DNA of 50,875 nt from Paenalcaligenes sp035302345 (GCA_035302345.1 DATGSS010000011.1:1-50875); one strand, 5' to 3'. Positions 7,230-16,343 are shown, numbered from the stretch's first letter. Numbers and translations are program-made. The notes: a model not told the origin generated them from the sequence alone.

Positions 7230-9140
7230 ATGATCGCTTTATTGGAAGCCAAGCGCGCGGGCTTGTTCGCGCGTAATGCCTGGATCCCGAACATTGTTGC
7301 GGGGATTATTGTCGGTGTAGTGGCCTTGCCTTTGGGCATGGCTTTTGCCATTGCTTCTGGGGTAAAGCCCGAACAAGGGATATATACGGCGATTATTGCT
7401 GGTCTGGCTGTCAGTATTTTTGGCGGGACCCGCGTACAAATTGCTGGGCCGACAGGGGCTTTCATTGTTATTTTGGCCGGCGTAGTGGCTGATCATGGTG
7501 TCAGTGGTTTGCAAACAGCTACGTTGATGGCTGGTGTGATGCTGCTGGTCATGGGCTTAGCTCGGCTGGGTGGTGTGATTCGTTTTATTCCCGCACCGGT
7601 GATCATTGGCTTTACCGCCGGGATTGGGGTCATTATTTGGGTGGGACAATGGAAGGACTTTTTTGGTTTGCCCACTGTTGAGGGGCGCCAGTTTCACGAA
7701 AAGCTGCTCTTTTTATTTAAACACCTGCCGCAGCTGGATTTCATGACCACTTTCTTGGCCATGGCCTCCTTATTGATCGTGATTTATGCGCCACGTATAC
7801 CACGTATGTCTAGGGTGCCTGGGCCCCTAGTTGCGTTGATTGTTTTGACGGCTGCGCAATCTATTTTTCATTTTCCCACTGTAGCCACTATCGGTAGTAC
7901 TTTTGGCGAAATTCCGCGAGGATTACCCGGTTTTTCCATGCCTGACCTTAGCCCTGATACGATGCTTAGCCTGATTGGTCCAGCATTTACCATTGCAATG
8001 TTGGGCGCGATTGAGTCTTTGCTGTCAGCGGTAGTTGCCGACAATATGACTGGTACCCGGCACAACTCTAACCAAGAGCTTTTTGGACAGGGGCTGGCTA
8101 ATATCGTAGCACCCATGTTTGCTGGGTTTGCTGCGACAGGGGCCATTGCACGTACTGCTACCAATATCCGCAATGGGGGCAATAGTCCTATTGCAGGCAT
8201 TGTTCATGCCATTGTTTTAATTTTGGTTTTGTTGGTGTTTGCACCATTAGCTAAAAATATCCCTTTGGCGACATTGGCAGCGATACTGTTTATAGTTTCC
8301 TGGAATATGAGTCAGCCACGTGTGGTTATTCACACATTGCGTCGTGCCCCTAAATCCGATGTGTTTATTTTGCTGGTCACATTTTTCTTGACGGTATTTA
8401 CTGATTTAGTGCTGGCCGTAAACATTGGTGTGATTGTGGCTATGTTGCTTTTCCTCAAGAAAATGGCTGATAGCATCAAGGTGCGCGTCCAAAATGAAAA
8501 AACGCTCAAGCGTGAATTTGCACATACGTCGGGGCTAAAGCTACCCAAACACACCGCTGTGTTTGTTGTCGAGGGTCCCATTTTCTTTGCCGCAGTGGAA
8601 TCATTTGAGCAAGCCCTTTCCGAGACTGCTCGCGACCGCGAGGCCGTGGTGGTGCGGATGCGTTACGTGCCTTTCATTGATGGTACAGCGCTGCAAGCCT
8701 TAGAAAAAGTACTGGCAGAGTTACTCGAGCAAGGCACAATCGTTGTACTCACCGAGGTCAACGCTTCAGTGAAAAGTATGCTTAGTCGCATGGGTCTTGT
8801 GCGCAAGCTAGGTAATGACCATTTTATTGCTGCCGTACCTGATGCATTAGATTTCGTGCAGCAGCTGCTCGATAAACGGGCTGAAAAACTCGCTCAAGAG
8901 GAAAGTGAAAGCCCAGCCGGCTTGGATACGCAGGCCGAGGCTGCTGTGGCGGATACTGACGGAGCCGACATCACTGCTGACGAATTGCCGCCTGCAGCGC
9001 AAGAGCCCAAGAAAAGGGACAAGGTTGCGACTGATGAGCTCAAAAAGGCGCACTCCGAGGGTCGTGCTGAGCCAGTAGGCAGCAATCAGGTCAGCAAAGA
9101 AAAGGGTTCCAGTGACAAGGATTCAGAGGATTCATCCTAG
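7230..9140 (+). CDS. SulP-family inorganic anion transporter with STAS domain
   Basis: This 636-residue inner-membrane protein belongs to the SLC26/SulP family, which transports sulfate, bicarbonate or other small anions. The N-terminus (AWIPNIVAGIIVGVVALPLGMAFA) and the QIAGPTGAF segment of the transport core are clear, followed by about 12-14 membrane segments up to residue ~415. A cytoplasmic STAS domain lies at roughly residues 440-545 (FVVEGPIFFAAVESFEQAL, MRYVPFIDGTALQALE). The last ~85 residues form an acidic, Ala/Glu/Asp/Ser-rich disordered tail absent from most homologues I know. The substrate cannot be told from sequence. The start is chosen because the N-terminus matches the family; the AAAAGG directly before the ATG is too close to be an ideal ribosome-binding site. 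Confidence 0.87.
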   Translation: MIALLEAKRAGLFARNAWIPNIVAGIIVGVVALPLGMAFAIASGVKPEQGIYTAIIAGLAVSIFGGTRVQIAGPTGAFIVILAGVVADHGVSGLQTATLMAGVMLLVMGLARLGGVIRFIPAPVIIGFTAGIGVIIWVGQWKDFFGLPTVEGRQFHEKLLFLFKHLPQLDFMTTFLAMASLLIVIYAPRIPRMSRVPGPLVALIVLTAAQSIFHFPTVATIGSTFGEIPRGLPGFSMPDLSPDTMLSLIGPAFTIAMLGAIESLLSAVVADNMTGTRHNSNQELFGQGLANIVAPMFAGFAATGAIARTATNIRNGGNSPIAGIVHAIVLILVLLVFAPLAKNIPLATLAAILFIVSWNMSQPRVVIHTLRRAPKSDVFILLVTFFLTVFTDLVLAVNIGVIVAMLLFLKKMADSIKVRVQNEKTLKREFAHTSGLKLPKHTAVFVVEGPIFFAAVESFEQALSETARDREAVVVRMRYVPFIDGTALQALEKVLAELLEQGTIVVLTEVNASVKSMLSRMGLVRKLGNDHFIAAVPDALDFVQQLLDKRAEKLAQEESESPAGLDTQAEAAVADTDGADITADELPPAAQEPKKRDKVATDELKKAHSEGRAEPVGSNQVSKEKGSSDKDSEDSS

Positions 9141-9148
9141 TCCGTTTC

Positions 9149-9682
9149 TTATTTTTTAGGGGGTATTGAGTTGTTTTGTAATGCTTGCTGATGGATATAC
9201 AGGTGTGTGAATTCCTCTTGATCCATGAGTGCGTAACGCAAGGCATCAATCCACCCTAAAAAAAGAGCTAATGGGGGGAACACATAACAGCAAACTAAAA
9301 ATAGTGTTCCCCACCCAATCTGGCTCAGATAAAAACGGTGCGCGCCCAGCCACCCTAACAGAACTGCCAATGCAATCGCTGTCTTTTTGTTAGGGCCGTT
9401 ATCTTTTTGATTGCCTTGTGTGCGCTGGCGCACTAGCCAATAAGTAATAGGCCCTGTGAGTGCCAACGCGATTAGCACCTTGAGGCGGTTGCCCTGCAGA
9501 AAGCCCCACAGCTGAGCAAAAAACTGCTGTATTTGGTTGCCAATTAAGCGCAAAAAGGCCCATATCACATCAAATAAATGACCCATATGATGAGTCACAA
9601 AACGGCCAACATCCTCACCCATACTTAGGGCGAATAAAAGGGCAACAAAGATAACTATGGCCAGGCCAATCACTCTGAACAT
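9149..9682 (-). CDS. TM2-domain membrane protein
   Basis: This 177-residue protein has an N-terminal membrane segment (residues 3-20), a second around 68-85, and a C-terminal TM2 domain. The TM2 domain is recognised from KKTAIALAVLLGWLGAHRFYL, then a second helix ending in LFLGWIDALRYALMD. TM2 domains are two-helix units with a GxHRFYLG-type motif and no agreed biochemical role. The gene converges on the SulP gene with 8 bp between the stop codons and is 18 bp from the glpK stop on the same strand, so it may be read through from glpK. Confidence 0.8.
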   Translation of the reverse strand: MFRVIGLAIVIFVALLFALSMGEDVGRFVTHHMGHLFDVIWAFLRLIGNQIQQFFAQLWGFLQGNRLKVLIALALTGPITYWLVRQRTQGNQKDNGPNKKTAIALAVLLGWLGAHRFYLSQIGWGTLFLVCCYVFPPLALFLGWIDALRYALMDQEEFTHLYIHQQALQNNSIPPKK

Positions 9683-9700
9683 GGTAGAGGCTCCGAATAC

Positions 9701-11194
9701 TTAGGGGGTGGTGGCTTGTCTGACGGCGCGTTCCCATCGCTGCATGTGTGCTTGGGCTTGTGCATGGGGCATTTTTGGTTCGAAACGTTTGCCCACCTGC
9801 CAGAGATCGCTGAGCTCATCAATGCTTTTATACAGTTCACAGCCTAATCCTGCTAAATAAGCAGCGCCCAGGGCCGTCGTTTCTATTAATTTAGGGCGAA
9901 TTACCGGGATACCCAGTAGATCGGCTTGGAATTGCATCAATAAATCATTAGCGCTGGCACCACCATCGACCCGTAGCTCTTGTAAAGGTTGACCGGCATT
10001 TCGTGTCGCGTCACGACTCATGGCCTGGAGGACAGCAGTACTTTGATAGGCGATACTCTCAAGAGCAGCCCGAGCAATGTGAGCCGCTGTGGTACCGCGG
10101 CTAAGGCCCGTGATGGCGCCGCGCGCATCAGCCTTCCAGTAGGGGGCGCCTAAACCTGTAAACGATGGGACAACAACGACGCCACCGCTATCAGGTACCT
10201 GTAAAGCCAAAGCTTCGATTTCACTGCTGTCACGGATGATACCCAATCCATCGCGCAGCCACTGCACTACTGCACCGGCGACAAAAACACTGCCCTCAAG
10301 CGCGTATTGATGTTCGTTTGGTAAATGCGCAGCGCATGTGCTCAACAAACCGTTATGTGAAGGTTGCAGTGTACTGCCAGTGTGCATCAACATAAAGCAG
10401 CCTGTGCCATAAGTGTTTTTAGCCATCCCGGGTTTAAAACAGCCTTGGCCAAAAAGAGCGCTTTGTTGGTCGCCAGCAACCCCTGTAATGGGTAGGGTAT
10501 GTGATGTCACCTTGGTACTGGTATGGCCAAAATAAGCAACTGATGGATTTACAGTGGGCAGGATTTCTTTGGGGATATTGAAAATAGCCAGCAGTTCATC
10601 GTCCCACTGGCCGGTATGGACATTAAATAGCAATGTCCTACACGCATTAGTTGTATCGGTTGCATGTACTGCACCTTGGGTGAGATTCCATATTAGCCAA
10701 CTATCAACCGTGCCAAATGCCAATTTCCCTGCTCGGGCCTCGCGTAAAAGTTTAGGGTGCTGCTGAAATATCCACTGTAGTTTAGTCGCCGAAAAGTAGG
10801 GGTCTAAACGCAACCCGGTTTTATGATGGATGGGTTCCTCGAGGCCGGCTGCCCTGAGTGCTGCACAGAGCTCTTCCGAACGTCGATCCTGCCAAACAAT
10901 AGCGGGGTGCACTGGCGCACCTGTCTCGCGATTCCAGAGCACCGTAGTTTCACGTTGATTGGTGATGCCAATACCTGCGATGGCTGTGATTTTGTCACCG
11001 TGCTCACTAAAAACTTTTTTCATGGTGTTGAGCTGTGACTGCCAGATATCCAGGGGGTTGTGCTCAACCCAGCCAGATTGTGGATAATGCTGTTCAAATT
11101 CCTCTTGGGCTAGAGCAATTACATTGCCCTCTAGGTCAAACAAGAGGGTGCGACTGCTCGTTGTCCCTTGATCAAGCGCGAGTAGATATTGCAT
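9701..11194 (-). CDS. glpK: Glycerol kinase
   Basis: This 497-residue FGGY-family kinase phosphorylates glycerol to sn-glycerol 3-phosphate with ATP in the cytoplasm. The N-terminal LALDQGTTSSRTLLFD phosphate loop, GITNQRETT, WQDRR, the substrate segment DSWLIWNLT, and the C-terminal LRVDGGASANDLLMQFQADLLG are all present, and the length matches E. coli GlpK (502). It diverges from glpD, encoding the next enzyme in the pathway, across a 156-bp intergenic region that must hold both promoters. No glycerol facilitator (glpF) or GlpR gene lies in the window. Confidence 0.97.
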   Translation of the reverse strand: MQYLLALDQGTTSSRTLLFDLEGNVIALAQEEFEQHYPQSGWVEHNPLDIWQSQLNTMKKVFSEHGDKITAIAGIGITNQRETTVLWNRETGAPVHPAIVWQDRRSEELCAALRAAGLEEPIHHKTGLRLDPYFSATKLQWIFQQHPKLLREARAGKLAFGTVDSWLIWNLTQGAVHATDTTNACRTLLFNVHTGQWDDELLAIFNIPKEILPTVNPSVAYFGHTSTKVTSHTLPITGVAGDQQSALFGQGCFKPGMAKNTYGTGCFMLMHTGSTLQPSHNGLLSTCAAHLPNEHQYALEGSVFVAGAVVQWLRDGLGIIRDSSEIEALALQVPDSGGVVVVPSFTGLGAPYWKADARGAITGLSRGTTAAHIARAALESIAYQSTAVLQAMSRDATRNAGQPLQELRVDGGASANDLLMQFQADLLGIPVIRPKLIETTALGAAYLAGLGCELYKSIDELSDLWQVGKRFEPKMPHAQAQAHMQRWERAVRQATTP

Positions 11195-11350
11195 GGAGTG
11201 ACCGTTTTTGTGGTATTAAACAAGCACAGTGTAAACCATTTGCCCGAAACTGTTGGACGGCGGTTTTAAACCAATGCGCCACCTTATATAATCCGTATTC
11301 TTGGCCCAGCTGATGCTTGCTGGGAATGCTCCTTTACACATAATTGTCTC

Positions 11351-12952
11351 ATGCCACGCTATATTCCTCACCACACCGATCGTAAACAGCTCTTTGCCGC
11401 CTTAGAACGTTTTGAACAAGTCGATGTGGTTATTATAGGTGGGGGCGCGACAGGATTGGGTATTGCCTTGGACGCAGCTTTACGCGGGTGCTCGGTAGTT
11501 TTACTCGAGGCTCAGGATTTTGCCCAAGGTACATCCTCTCGGGCCACCAAGCTTTTCCATGGGGGTGTCCGTTATCTGGCCCAAGGCAACATTTCTTTAG
11601 TCCGCGAGGCGCTTCACGAGCGTTCTACATTGCTAGGCATTGCACCGCATTTAGCGCATGCTCTGCCATTCGTGATGCCGGCCTATAAATGCTGGGAGCT
11701 CCCTTTTTATGGGACAGGGCTCAAAGCATATGATTTATTAACGGGCTCCAAAAGCTTGGGCAGGACGCAGTTTCTAAGCCCATCGCGAACACAAATTGCA
11801 CTGCCGAATTTAAATGCGAACCGACTCAAAGGTGGGGTGATGTATTGGGATGCGCAGTTCGATGACGCCCGCTTTGCTCTGGCACTGGCGCGTACCGCAT
11901 CGGCCCATTCAGCTTTGTTAATAAATCATTGCCCGGTAAGTTCATTTATTGTCCAAGATAATCGAGTTGTCGGGGTGCGTTGCACAGATGCCGAAACCCA
12001 GCAAAGCTATCAACTACGCGCGCGCTGCGTGATTAACGCGACAGGGGTGTGGGCAGACAATATGCGCAAAATGCTACCCAGCGTGCAAAATGATACTGCC
12101 TTTCAGCCATTAACGCGCCCAAGTCAGGGGGTGCATGTCGTTGTTGATCATGATTTTTTAGGGGCTGACCAGGCTATGTTGGTGCCTAAAACACAGGATG
12201 ATCGGGTACTGTTTGCTGTACCCTGGTTGGGCAAGGTTATTTTGGGTACTACAGATACCAAACGCAGTGACACACCACTCGAGCCACGAGCTTTTAAGCA
12301 TGAGGTCGATCTCATTTTAAATGAGGCCAGTAGGTATCTAGCACGGGCGCCTAGTTATGATGATATTCGTAGCGTATGGGTGGGGTTGCGGCCTTTAGTA
12401 CAACCCCAGCAAAGTGCTGTTGCGGACACAAAACAACTCAGCCGTGAACATGTTATCAAAGTAGATAACGAGGGGTTGGTAACTGTGACTGGCGGCAAGT
12501 GGACAACTTATAGAACCATGGCCGAAGATGTTTTGACGCATTGTCAGCAACATCGCTTGTTGCCAGCAGGCTTGCCGCGTTCAAAGACGGTGCGCACTCC
12601 TTTAGTTGGCGCTAGCGTTGATTTAGCGCCTCGATTTCTAACCCAACCTGCAGATCTCAGTCAGTACGGCACCGAGGCCGACTGGGTCCGTTCGATGGCA
12701 GGTCACGATAATGAAATCTTGCCTGGCTTTACCGAGGCCATGGTGCGTTTTGCCGTTCGCTTTGAATATGCGCGTACTGTCGAAGACATACTGGCACGTC
12801 GCAGTCGATGGTTATTTTTAGATGCGCAGAGCGCGGCCCAAGTAGCCCCCAAAGTAGCCGAAATTATGCTCGACGAAGGGATCAGAACCCCTCAACTAGA
12901 AAGCTTTTTAGAAAAGTCCGAGCAATACCGCGGTGTGGGTCTCATCCATTAA
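11351..12952 (+). CDS. glpD: Aerobic glycerol-3-phosphate dehydrogenase
   Basis: This 533-residue FAD-dependent, membrane-associated enzyme oxidises sn-glycerol 3-phosphate to dihydroxyacetone phosphate and passes electrons to the quinone pool. The FAD-binding GGGATGLGIALDAALRG (residues 31-47) is at the N-terminus. The family motifs SSRATKLFHGGVRYL and VGLRPLV, and the TGGKWTTYR segment, follow in the expected order. Together with the divergent glpK it makes a complete glycerol-to-DHAP route. The Shine-Dalgarno sequence before ATG 11351 is weak. A small AAGCC-CTT-GGCTT hairpin at 12969-12981 lies downstream but lacks a T run. Confidence 0.96.
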   Translation: MPRYIPHHTDRKQLFAALERFEQVDVVIIGGGATGLGIALDAALRGCSVVLLEAQDFAQGTSSRATKLFHGGVRYLAQGNISLVREALHERSTLLGIAPHLAHALPFVMPAYKCWELPFYGTGLKAYDLLTGSKSLGRTQFLSPSRTQIALPNLNANRLKGGVMYWDAQFDDARFALALARTASAHSALLINHCPVSSFIVQDNRVVGVRCTDAETQQSYQLRARCVINATGVWADNMRKMLPSVQNDTAFQPLTRPSQGVHVVVDHDFLGADQAMLVPKTQDDRVLFAVPWLGKVILGTTDTKRSDTPLEPRAFKHEVDLILNEASRYLARAPSYDDIRSVWVGLRPLVQPQQSAVADTKQLSREHVIKVDNEGLVTVTGGKWTTYRTMAEDVLTHCQQHRLLPAGLPRSKTVRTPLVGASVDLAPRFLTQPADLSQYGTEADWVRSMAGHDNEILPGFTEAMVRFAVRFEYARTVEDILARRSRWLFLDAQSAAQVAPKVAEIMLDEGIRTPQLESFLEKSEQYRGVGLIH

Positions 12953-13523
12953 TTTATCCACATAACATAAGCCCTTGGCTTAGCTTCAGAGGGATGACAT
13001 TTTTGTGACATATTTATCCTAGGCATCTTGCTTAGGTAGCTGGAATTGCCAAGCAAACAATAATAAGCTATTCATTTCCGCTGCCAATAGAAATTTGTGT
13101 CACTTTATATCTCAACCGCTTCTGTGGTAAGCTTCCTTTCTTGCAAGAGAAGTTAATTTATGAAACCGATTGTGAGGCGATCGGTAGGCTTATTAGGCTT
13201 GAGATAATTGATATTTAAAAATAAACACCGAAGCTTGATGTTATCCATACCATAGGAGGAGCAATGTTATGGCCATTTTCAAGGCTTTTCTAACAAACAA
13301 AATATTGTGTGCTAACTTGGCGACCTTTGATATTAGTCATTGGGCGAGCTGAAATTGTCTTTTCTCAGGGTTTATTTTGTTAATATACTCACATATTAAA
13401 ACTTTTGTTACATAAACCTTTCATTGCGGTCTTGTGTTTCTGGCCTACTGGCTGCTGTATAACTAGGTGTTTTAAGCCCTTGTGCAGGAGGTATTCCTCA
13501 GCCGGTGTAATTTTGGAGCATTT
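12953..13523. other. Long leader/regulatory region upstream of flhDC
   Basis: These 571 bases between glpD and flhD are AT-rich and should contain the promoter and control sites of the flagellar master operon. I see no confident -35/-10 pair. A TGTGA half-site near 13010 is too incomplete to call a CRP site. A perfect AGGAGG at 13254-13259 precedes a 27-codon ORF, described separately. A second AGGAGG near 13486-13491 has no start codon at a useful distance and instead forms a small GAGG-TATT-CCTC hairpin 25-35 bases before flhD. Confidence 0.5.
13269..13352 (+). CDS. Candidate 27-residue leader peptide upstream of flhD
   Basis: An ATG 9 bp after a perfect AGGAGG opens a 27-codon ORF that ends in TGA. 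An overlapping nine-codon ORF begins at 13264 with the same ribosome-binding site but closer spacing. The predicted peptide starts MAIFKAFLTNK and matches no family I know. The main support is that this is one of the strongest translation initiation signals in the window, lying in a region otherwise without genes. It could be a regulatory leader peptide or a small protein, or simply a purine-rich regulatory site. Confidence 0.3.
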   Translation: MAIFKAFLTNKILCANLATFDISHWAS

Positions 13524-13865
13524 ATGTCTAATTCAGAAAATCAGTTATTAGATGACATTCATGAGGTTAATCTGTCGTATCTGATTTTGGCCCAACGATT
13601 ACTAAAAGAAAATAAAAGTGTTGGTATGTATCGTTTAGGTATCAATGAAGATGTAGCTGAGACATTGATGGAATTGTCACCTGCGCAAATCGTCAGATTA
13701 GCGGGTTCTAGCTCTTTGCTCTGTAATTTTCGCCTAAATGATTACGATTTGCTTAAAACTTTATCTAAGGATGTGTTGGGAGGTGTATTACAGAAGGCAC
13801 ACTCTACCATCTTGTTGGCGCAGCGTGCTACGGCAACCTTGACTGCGGATCCTTCGGAGGCCTAA
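13524..13865 (+). CDS. flhD: Flagellar master transcriptional regulator subunit FlhD
   Basis: This 113-residue subunit of the FlhD4C2 activator switches on class II flagellar genes. EVNLSYLILAQRLL, YRLGINEDVAETL, and the LLCNFRLNDYD segment match E. coli FlhD in order and spacing. I chose ATG 13524 because the protein then begins MSNSENQLLDDIHEVNLSYL, like E. coli FlhD, and because a GGAG lies 6 bp upstream. An in-frame upstream start at 13482 would add 14 residues with no counterpart in the family. flhC follows after 2 bp, so the two are co-transcribed. Confidence 0.95.
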   Translation: MSNSENQLLDDIHEVNLSYLILAQRLLKENKSVGMYRLGINEDVAETLMELSPAQIVRLAGSSSLLCNFRLNDYDLLKTLSKDVLGGVLQKAHSTILLAQRATATLTADPSEA

Positions 13866-13867
13866 GT

Positions 13868-14458
13868 ATGGCCACACGCAGTGTCTCTCAAGAGGCCAAA
13901 GATATACATTTGGCAACTCGGATGATTCAGTTAGGTGCTCGCTTACAAGTACTACAAGCCGAGACCTCGTTGAGCTACGAGCGTCTAGCACGTTTATACC
14001 GCGAGGTCAGAAAAGAGTCCCCACCTAAAGGAATGCTGCCTTTTTCGGTGGATTGGTTTACAACATGGCTGCCTAACATACATGCCACTATTTTTTATAG
14101 TATTTATCAATATATGAATCGTTGCACAGCTTTGGACAAAGGTGATGCACTGGTTGAGAGCTATAAACTGTATCTAGAACAAGCTTCTGCGGGGCGATTA
14201 GAGGGGGCAGGTGATGAGCCCGTGCTGAGCTTTACGCGTGCTTGGGTACTGCTCAGGTTTTTTGAAAGCGATATGATGCAAATGACTCAGTGTGAGTCGT
14301 GCCAAGCAGAATTCGTTTCTCATGCGCATGATCTCACCAAAGGGTTTATATGCGGTATTTGCAAACCTCCACCGCGAGCAGGCAAGACTCGTGCCAGTCG
14401 CGCAATCAGGAAAAGGAAAAAGCGCAATCAGTCACAAGATACAGCACAGACAACATAG
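13868..14458 (+). CDS. flhC: Flagellar master transcriptional regulator subunit FlhC
   Basis: This 196-residue subunit gives the FlhDC complex its DNA-binding specificity. It carries the four zinc-binding cysteines Cys142, Cys145, Cys162 and Cys165, the same CxxC-N16-CxxC spacing as in E. coli FlhC. The N-terminal region (IQLGARLQVLQAETSLSYERLARLYREV) is also typical. The tail is basic (RAIRKRKKRNQ). It is translationally linked to flhD and followed by a strong terminator, so flhDC is a two-gene operon. Confidence 0.96.
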   Translation: MATRSVSQEAKDIHLATRMIQLGARLQVLQAETSLSYERLARLYREVRKESPPKGMLPFSVDWFTTWLPNIHATIFYSIYQYMNRCTALDKGDALVESYKLYLEQASAGRLEGAGDEPVLSFTRAWVLLRFFESDMMQMTQCESCQAEFVSHAHDLTKGFICGICKPPPRAGKTRASRAIRKRKKRNQSQDTAQTT

Positions 14459-14467
14459 CAGTACTCG

Positions 14468-14488
14468 GGGCCTTAACGGCCCTTTTTT
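14468..14488 (+). terminator. Terminator of the flhDC operon
   Basis: GGGCC-TTAAC-GGCCC is followed by six T residues and starts 10 bases after the flhC stop codon. A further G-C-free T run continues nearby. Confidence 0.85.
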
Positions 14489-14593
14489 AATGTCCAAAGG
14501 TTTTAGCTGGGCTTTATTTTTTTAAATCTACCGAAAACTATCTCCGCATTTGAAAGCTTTAAATAAGCAGCAAAAAAAGGGGTTAATAGCTTA

Positions 14594-14620
14594 TTAGATT
14601 GTCATTAAAACAGCCGATCA
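14594..14620 (+). promoter_or_regulatory. Candidate FliA (sigma 28) promoter upstream of motA
   Basis: GCCGATCA at 14613-14620 matches the sigma-28 -10 consensus GCCGATAA at seven of eight positions and lies 32 bp before the motA start. The -35 region (around TTAGATT, 14594-14600) is a poor match to TAAAGTTT. Class III expression of motAB-cheAW is established in enterobacteria, which supports the assignment. Confidence 0.55.
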
Positions 14621-14652
14621 TATAAAGAGCGTAAGTAGATTAAAGGCAGCTC

Positions 14653-15534
14653 GTGTTTATTTTTATTGGATATTTAATAGTCTTTATCGCAGTTTTCGGC
14701 AGTTTTGTGGCTTTGGGAGGGCATTTAGGTGCCTTGTATCAGCCCTTTGAGTTTACCTTAATTGTTGGGGCTGCTTTGGGTGCTTATTTGGCTGCCAGTA
14801 ATGGGCGTTCGGCACGTCTGATGATGCGTGCTTTACGAGATGCAATCAAACCTAGTCCCTACAACAAGACCATGGCGCTCGAGTTGATGAGTTTGTTGTA
14901 TGTGCTTTTGAATAAAGCACGTCGTGAAGGACTGATGACAATTGAAAATGATATCGAAGAGCCACATGACAGTCCTATTTTCCAAGCTTATCCGGCTTTG
15001 CTAAAGGACCCGCTGCTGGTCGGTTTTATCAGTGACTACATGCGCGTCATCATCAGCGGCAACCTTAGCCCGCATGAGGTAGAAGCCATCATGGATCAAG
15101 AAATTGAGACATTTTTACTCGAGCGCAATGTACCTGCATCAGCATTGTATACCGTTGCGGACGCGCTCCCCGCATTTGGGATTGTGGCAGCCGTTTTAGG
15201 GGTGATAAAGGCTTTAGCCTCGGTAGATCAGCCGCCGGCTATTTTGGCCGATCTGATATCCAAGGCAATGGTGGGTACTTTTTTGGGTATTTTATTGGCT
15301 TATGGGTTTGTGGCGCCGTTGGCTAATGTTATCGAGAGAAAAAATGACCGCGCCGTCGCGATGTTAGAAAGCATTAAAGTTACTTTGGTAGCCAGTATGA
15401 GTGGTTATCCAGCTCAAATCTCATTGGAGTTTGGTCGCAAAATGCTGTTTAGTTCTGAACGGCCGACCTTTTTCGAAATGGAGGAACGGATCCGCCAAGA
15501 AGGACGTCCACGTACAGATGTACCGCAGAGTTAG
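14653..15534 (+). CDS. motA: Flagellar stator protein MotA
   Basis: This 293-residue inner-membrane protein forms the proton-driven stator with MotB. Residues important in E. coli MotA fall at identical positions: Arg90 and Glu98 in the cytoplasmic loop that acts on FliG, and Pro173 and Pro222 at the ion channel. The start is GTG 14653, preceded by AAAGGCAG. motB follows after 5 bp. The protein resembles the proton-type stator subfamily rather than PomA. Confidence 0.97.
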   Translation: MFIFIGYLIVFIAVFGSFVALGGHLGALYQPFEFTLIVGAALGAYLAASNGRSARLMMRALRDAIKPSPYNKTMALELMSLLYVLLNKARREGLMTIENDIEEPHDSPIFQAYPALLKDPLLVGFISDYMRVIISGNLSPHEVEAIMDQEIETFLLERNVPASALYTVADALPAFGIVAAVLGVIKALASVDQPPAILADLISKAMVGTFLGILLAYGFVAPLANVIERKNDRAVAMLESIKVTLVASMSGYPAQISLEFGRKMLFSSERPTFFEMEERIRQEGRPRTDVPQS

Positions 15535-15539
15535 TTGTC

Positions 15540-16343
15540 ATGAGCAATAGAAAACGTCCACTGATCATTGTACGTCGATCGCGACGCAACTCACTGCCGC
15601 GACGAGCCAGCAGCTGGAAAATTGCTTATGCAGATTTTATGACGGCCATGATGGCTTTCTTTTTAGTGATGTGGGTGCTGTCACTAATTCCCCGGGAAGA
15701 ATTAAAAACCATCGCCGAGTATTTCCGCATGCCACTGACCGAGGCGATTAGGGGTGGTTTAAACACGGATCATGCGCGTAGTGTTATTCCGGGTGGGCAG
15801 CCTAGTGTAATTCCGCAAGACTATCAGCGCGATCGCGAGCGATTGCAGGAATTACGCCAAAAGCTTGATCAGCTCATAGCATCTGACCCTGTATTGAAAG
15901 AGTTTCAACCGCAGCTGCTCATTGATATGACACACGAGGGCTTGCGCATACAGATTGTGGATCAACAGAATAGACCCATGTTTGCGATGGGCAGCGCGCA
16001 GGTGCAGCCATATATGCGCGAGATTTTGCGCTCGTTAAGTCAGCCATTGAATGAGTTGCCTAACCGTTTACTCATTGCGGGTCATACCGATGCTCATCAA
16101 TACTCGCGCGGCGAACGCGAATACAGTAATTGGGAGCTCTCTTCAGATCGTGCCAATGCTGCACGCCGCGAATTGGTCGCAGGCGGCTTGGCAGAAAATA
16201 AGGTAAAGCAAATCTCTGGTCTGGCCTCCACCGTAGATTTGATTAAAGAAGATCCCCAAGCTGCCGTTAATAGACGTATCAGTATCGTTGCGTTGAGTCG
16301 TCAAGCAGAAGAGCAGATGGATGCTCAACGAGAGCGCAATTAA
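15540..16343 (+). CDS. motB: Flagellar stator protein MotB
   Basis: This 267-residue protein has one membrane helix and anchors the stator to peptidoglycan. Asp32 in WKIAYADFMTAMMAFFLVMWV is the conserved proton-binding residue, at the same position as in E. coli. The periplasmic C-terminus is an OmpA-like peptidoglycan-binding domain (LIAGHTDAHQYSRGE, LSSDRANAARREL, NRRISIVAL). The basic N-terminus fits a cytoplasmic tail. It lies between motA and cheA in the mot-che operon. Confidence 0.97.
   Translation: MSNRKRPLIIVRRSRRNSLPRRASSWKIAYADFMTAMMAFFLVMWVLSLIPREELKTIAEYFRMPLTEAIRGGLNTDHARSVIPGGQPSVIPQDYQRDRERLQELRQKLDQLIASDPVLKEFQPQLLIDMTHEGLRIQIVDQQNRPMFAMGSAQVQPYMREILRSLSQPLNELPNRLLIAGHTDAHQYSRGEREYSNWELSSDRANAARRELVAGGLAENKVKQISGLASTVDLIKEDPQAAVNRRISIVALSRQAEEQMDAQRERN

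Noticed and set aside
12990..13120. CRP site upstream of flhDC
   Set aside because: Only an isolated TGTGA half-site (and an unrelated TGTGTCAC) is present, with no properly spaced partner.
13482..13523. Longer FlhD with 14 extra N-terminal residues
   Set aside because: The extra residues have no counterpart in FlhD proteins, and a GGAG ribosome-binding site fits ATG 13524.
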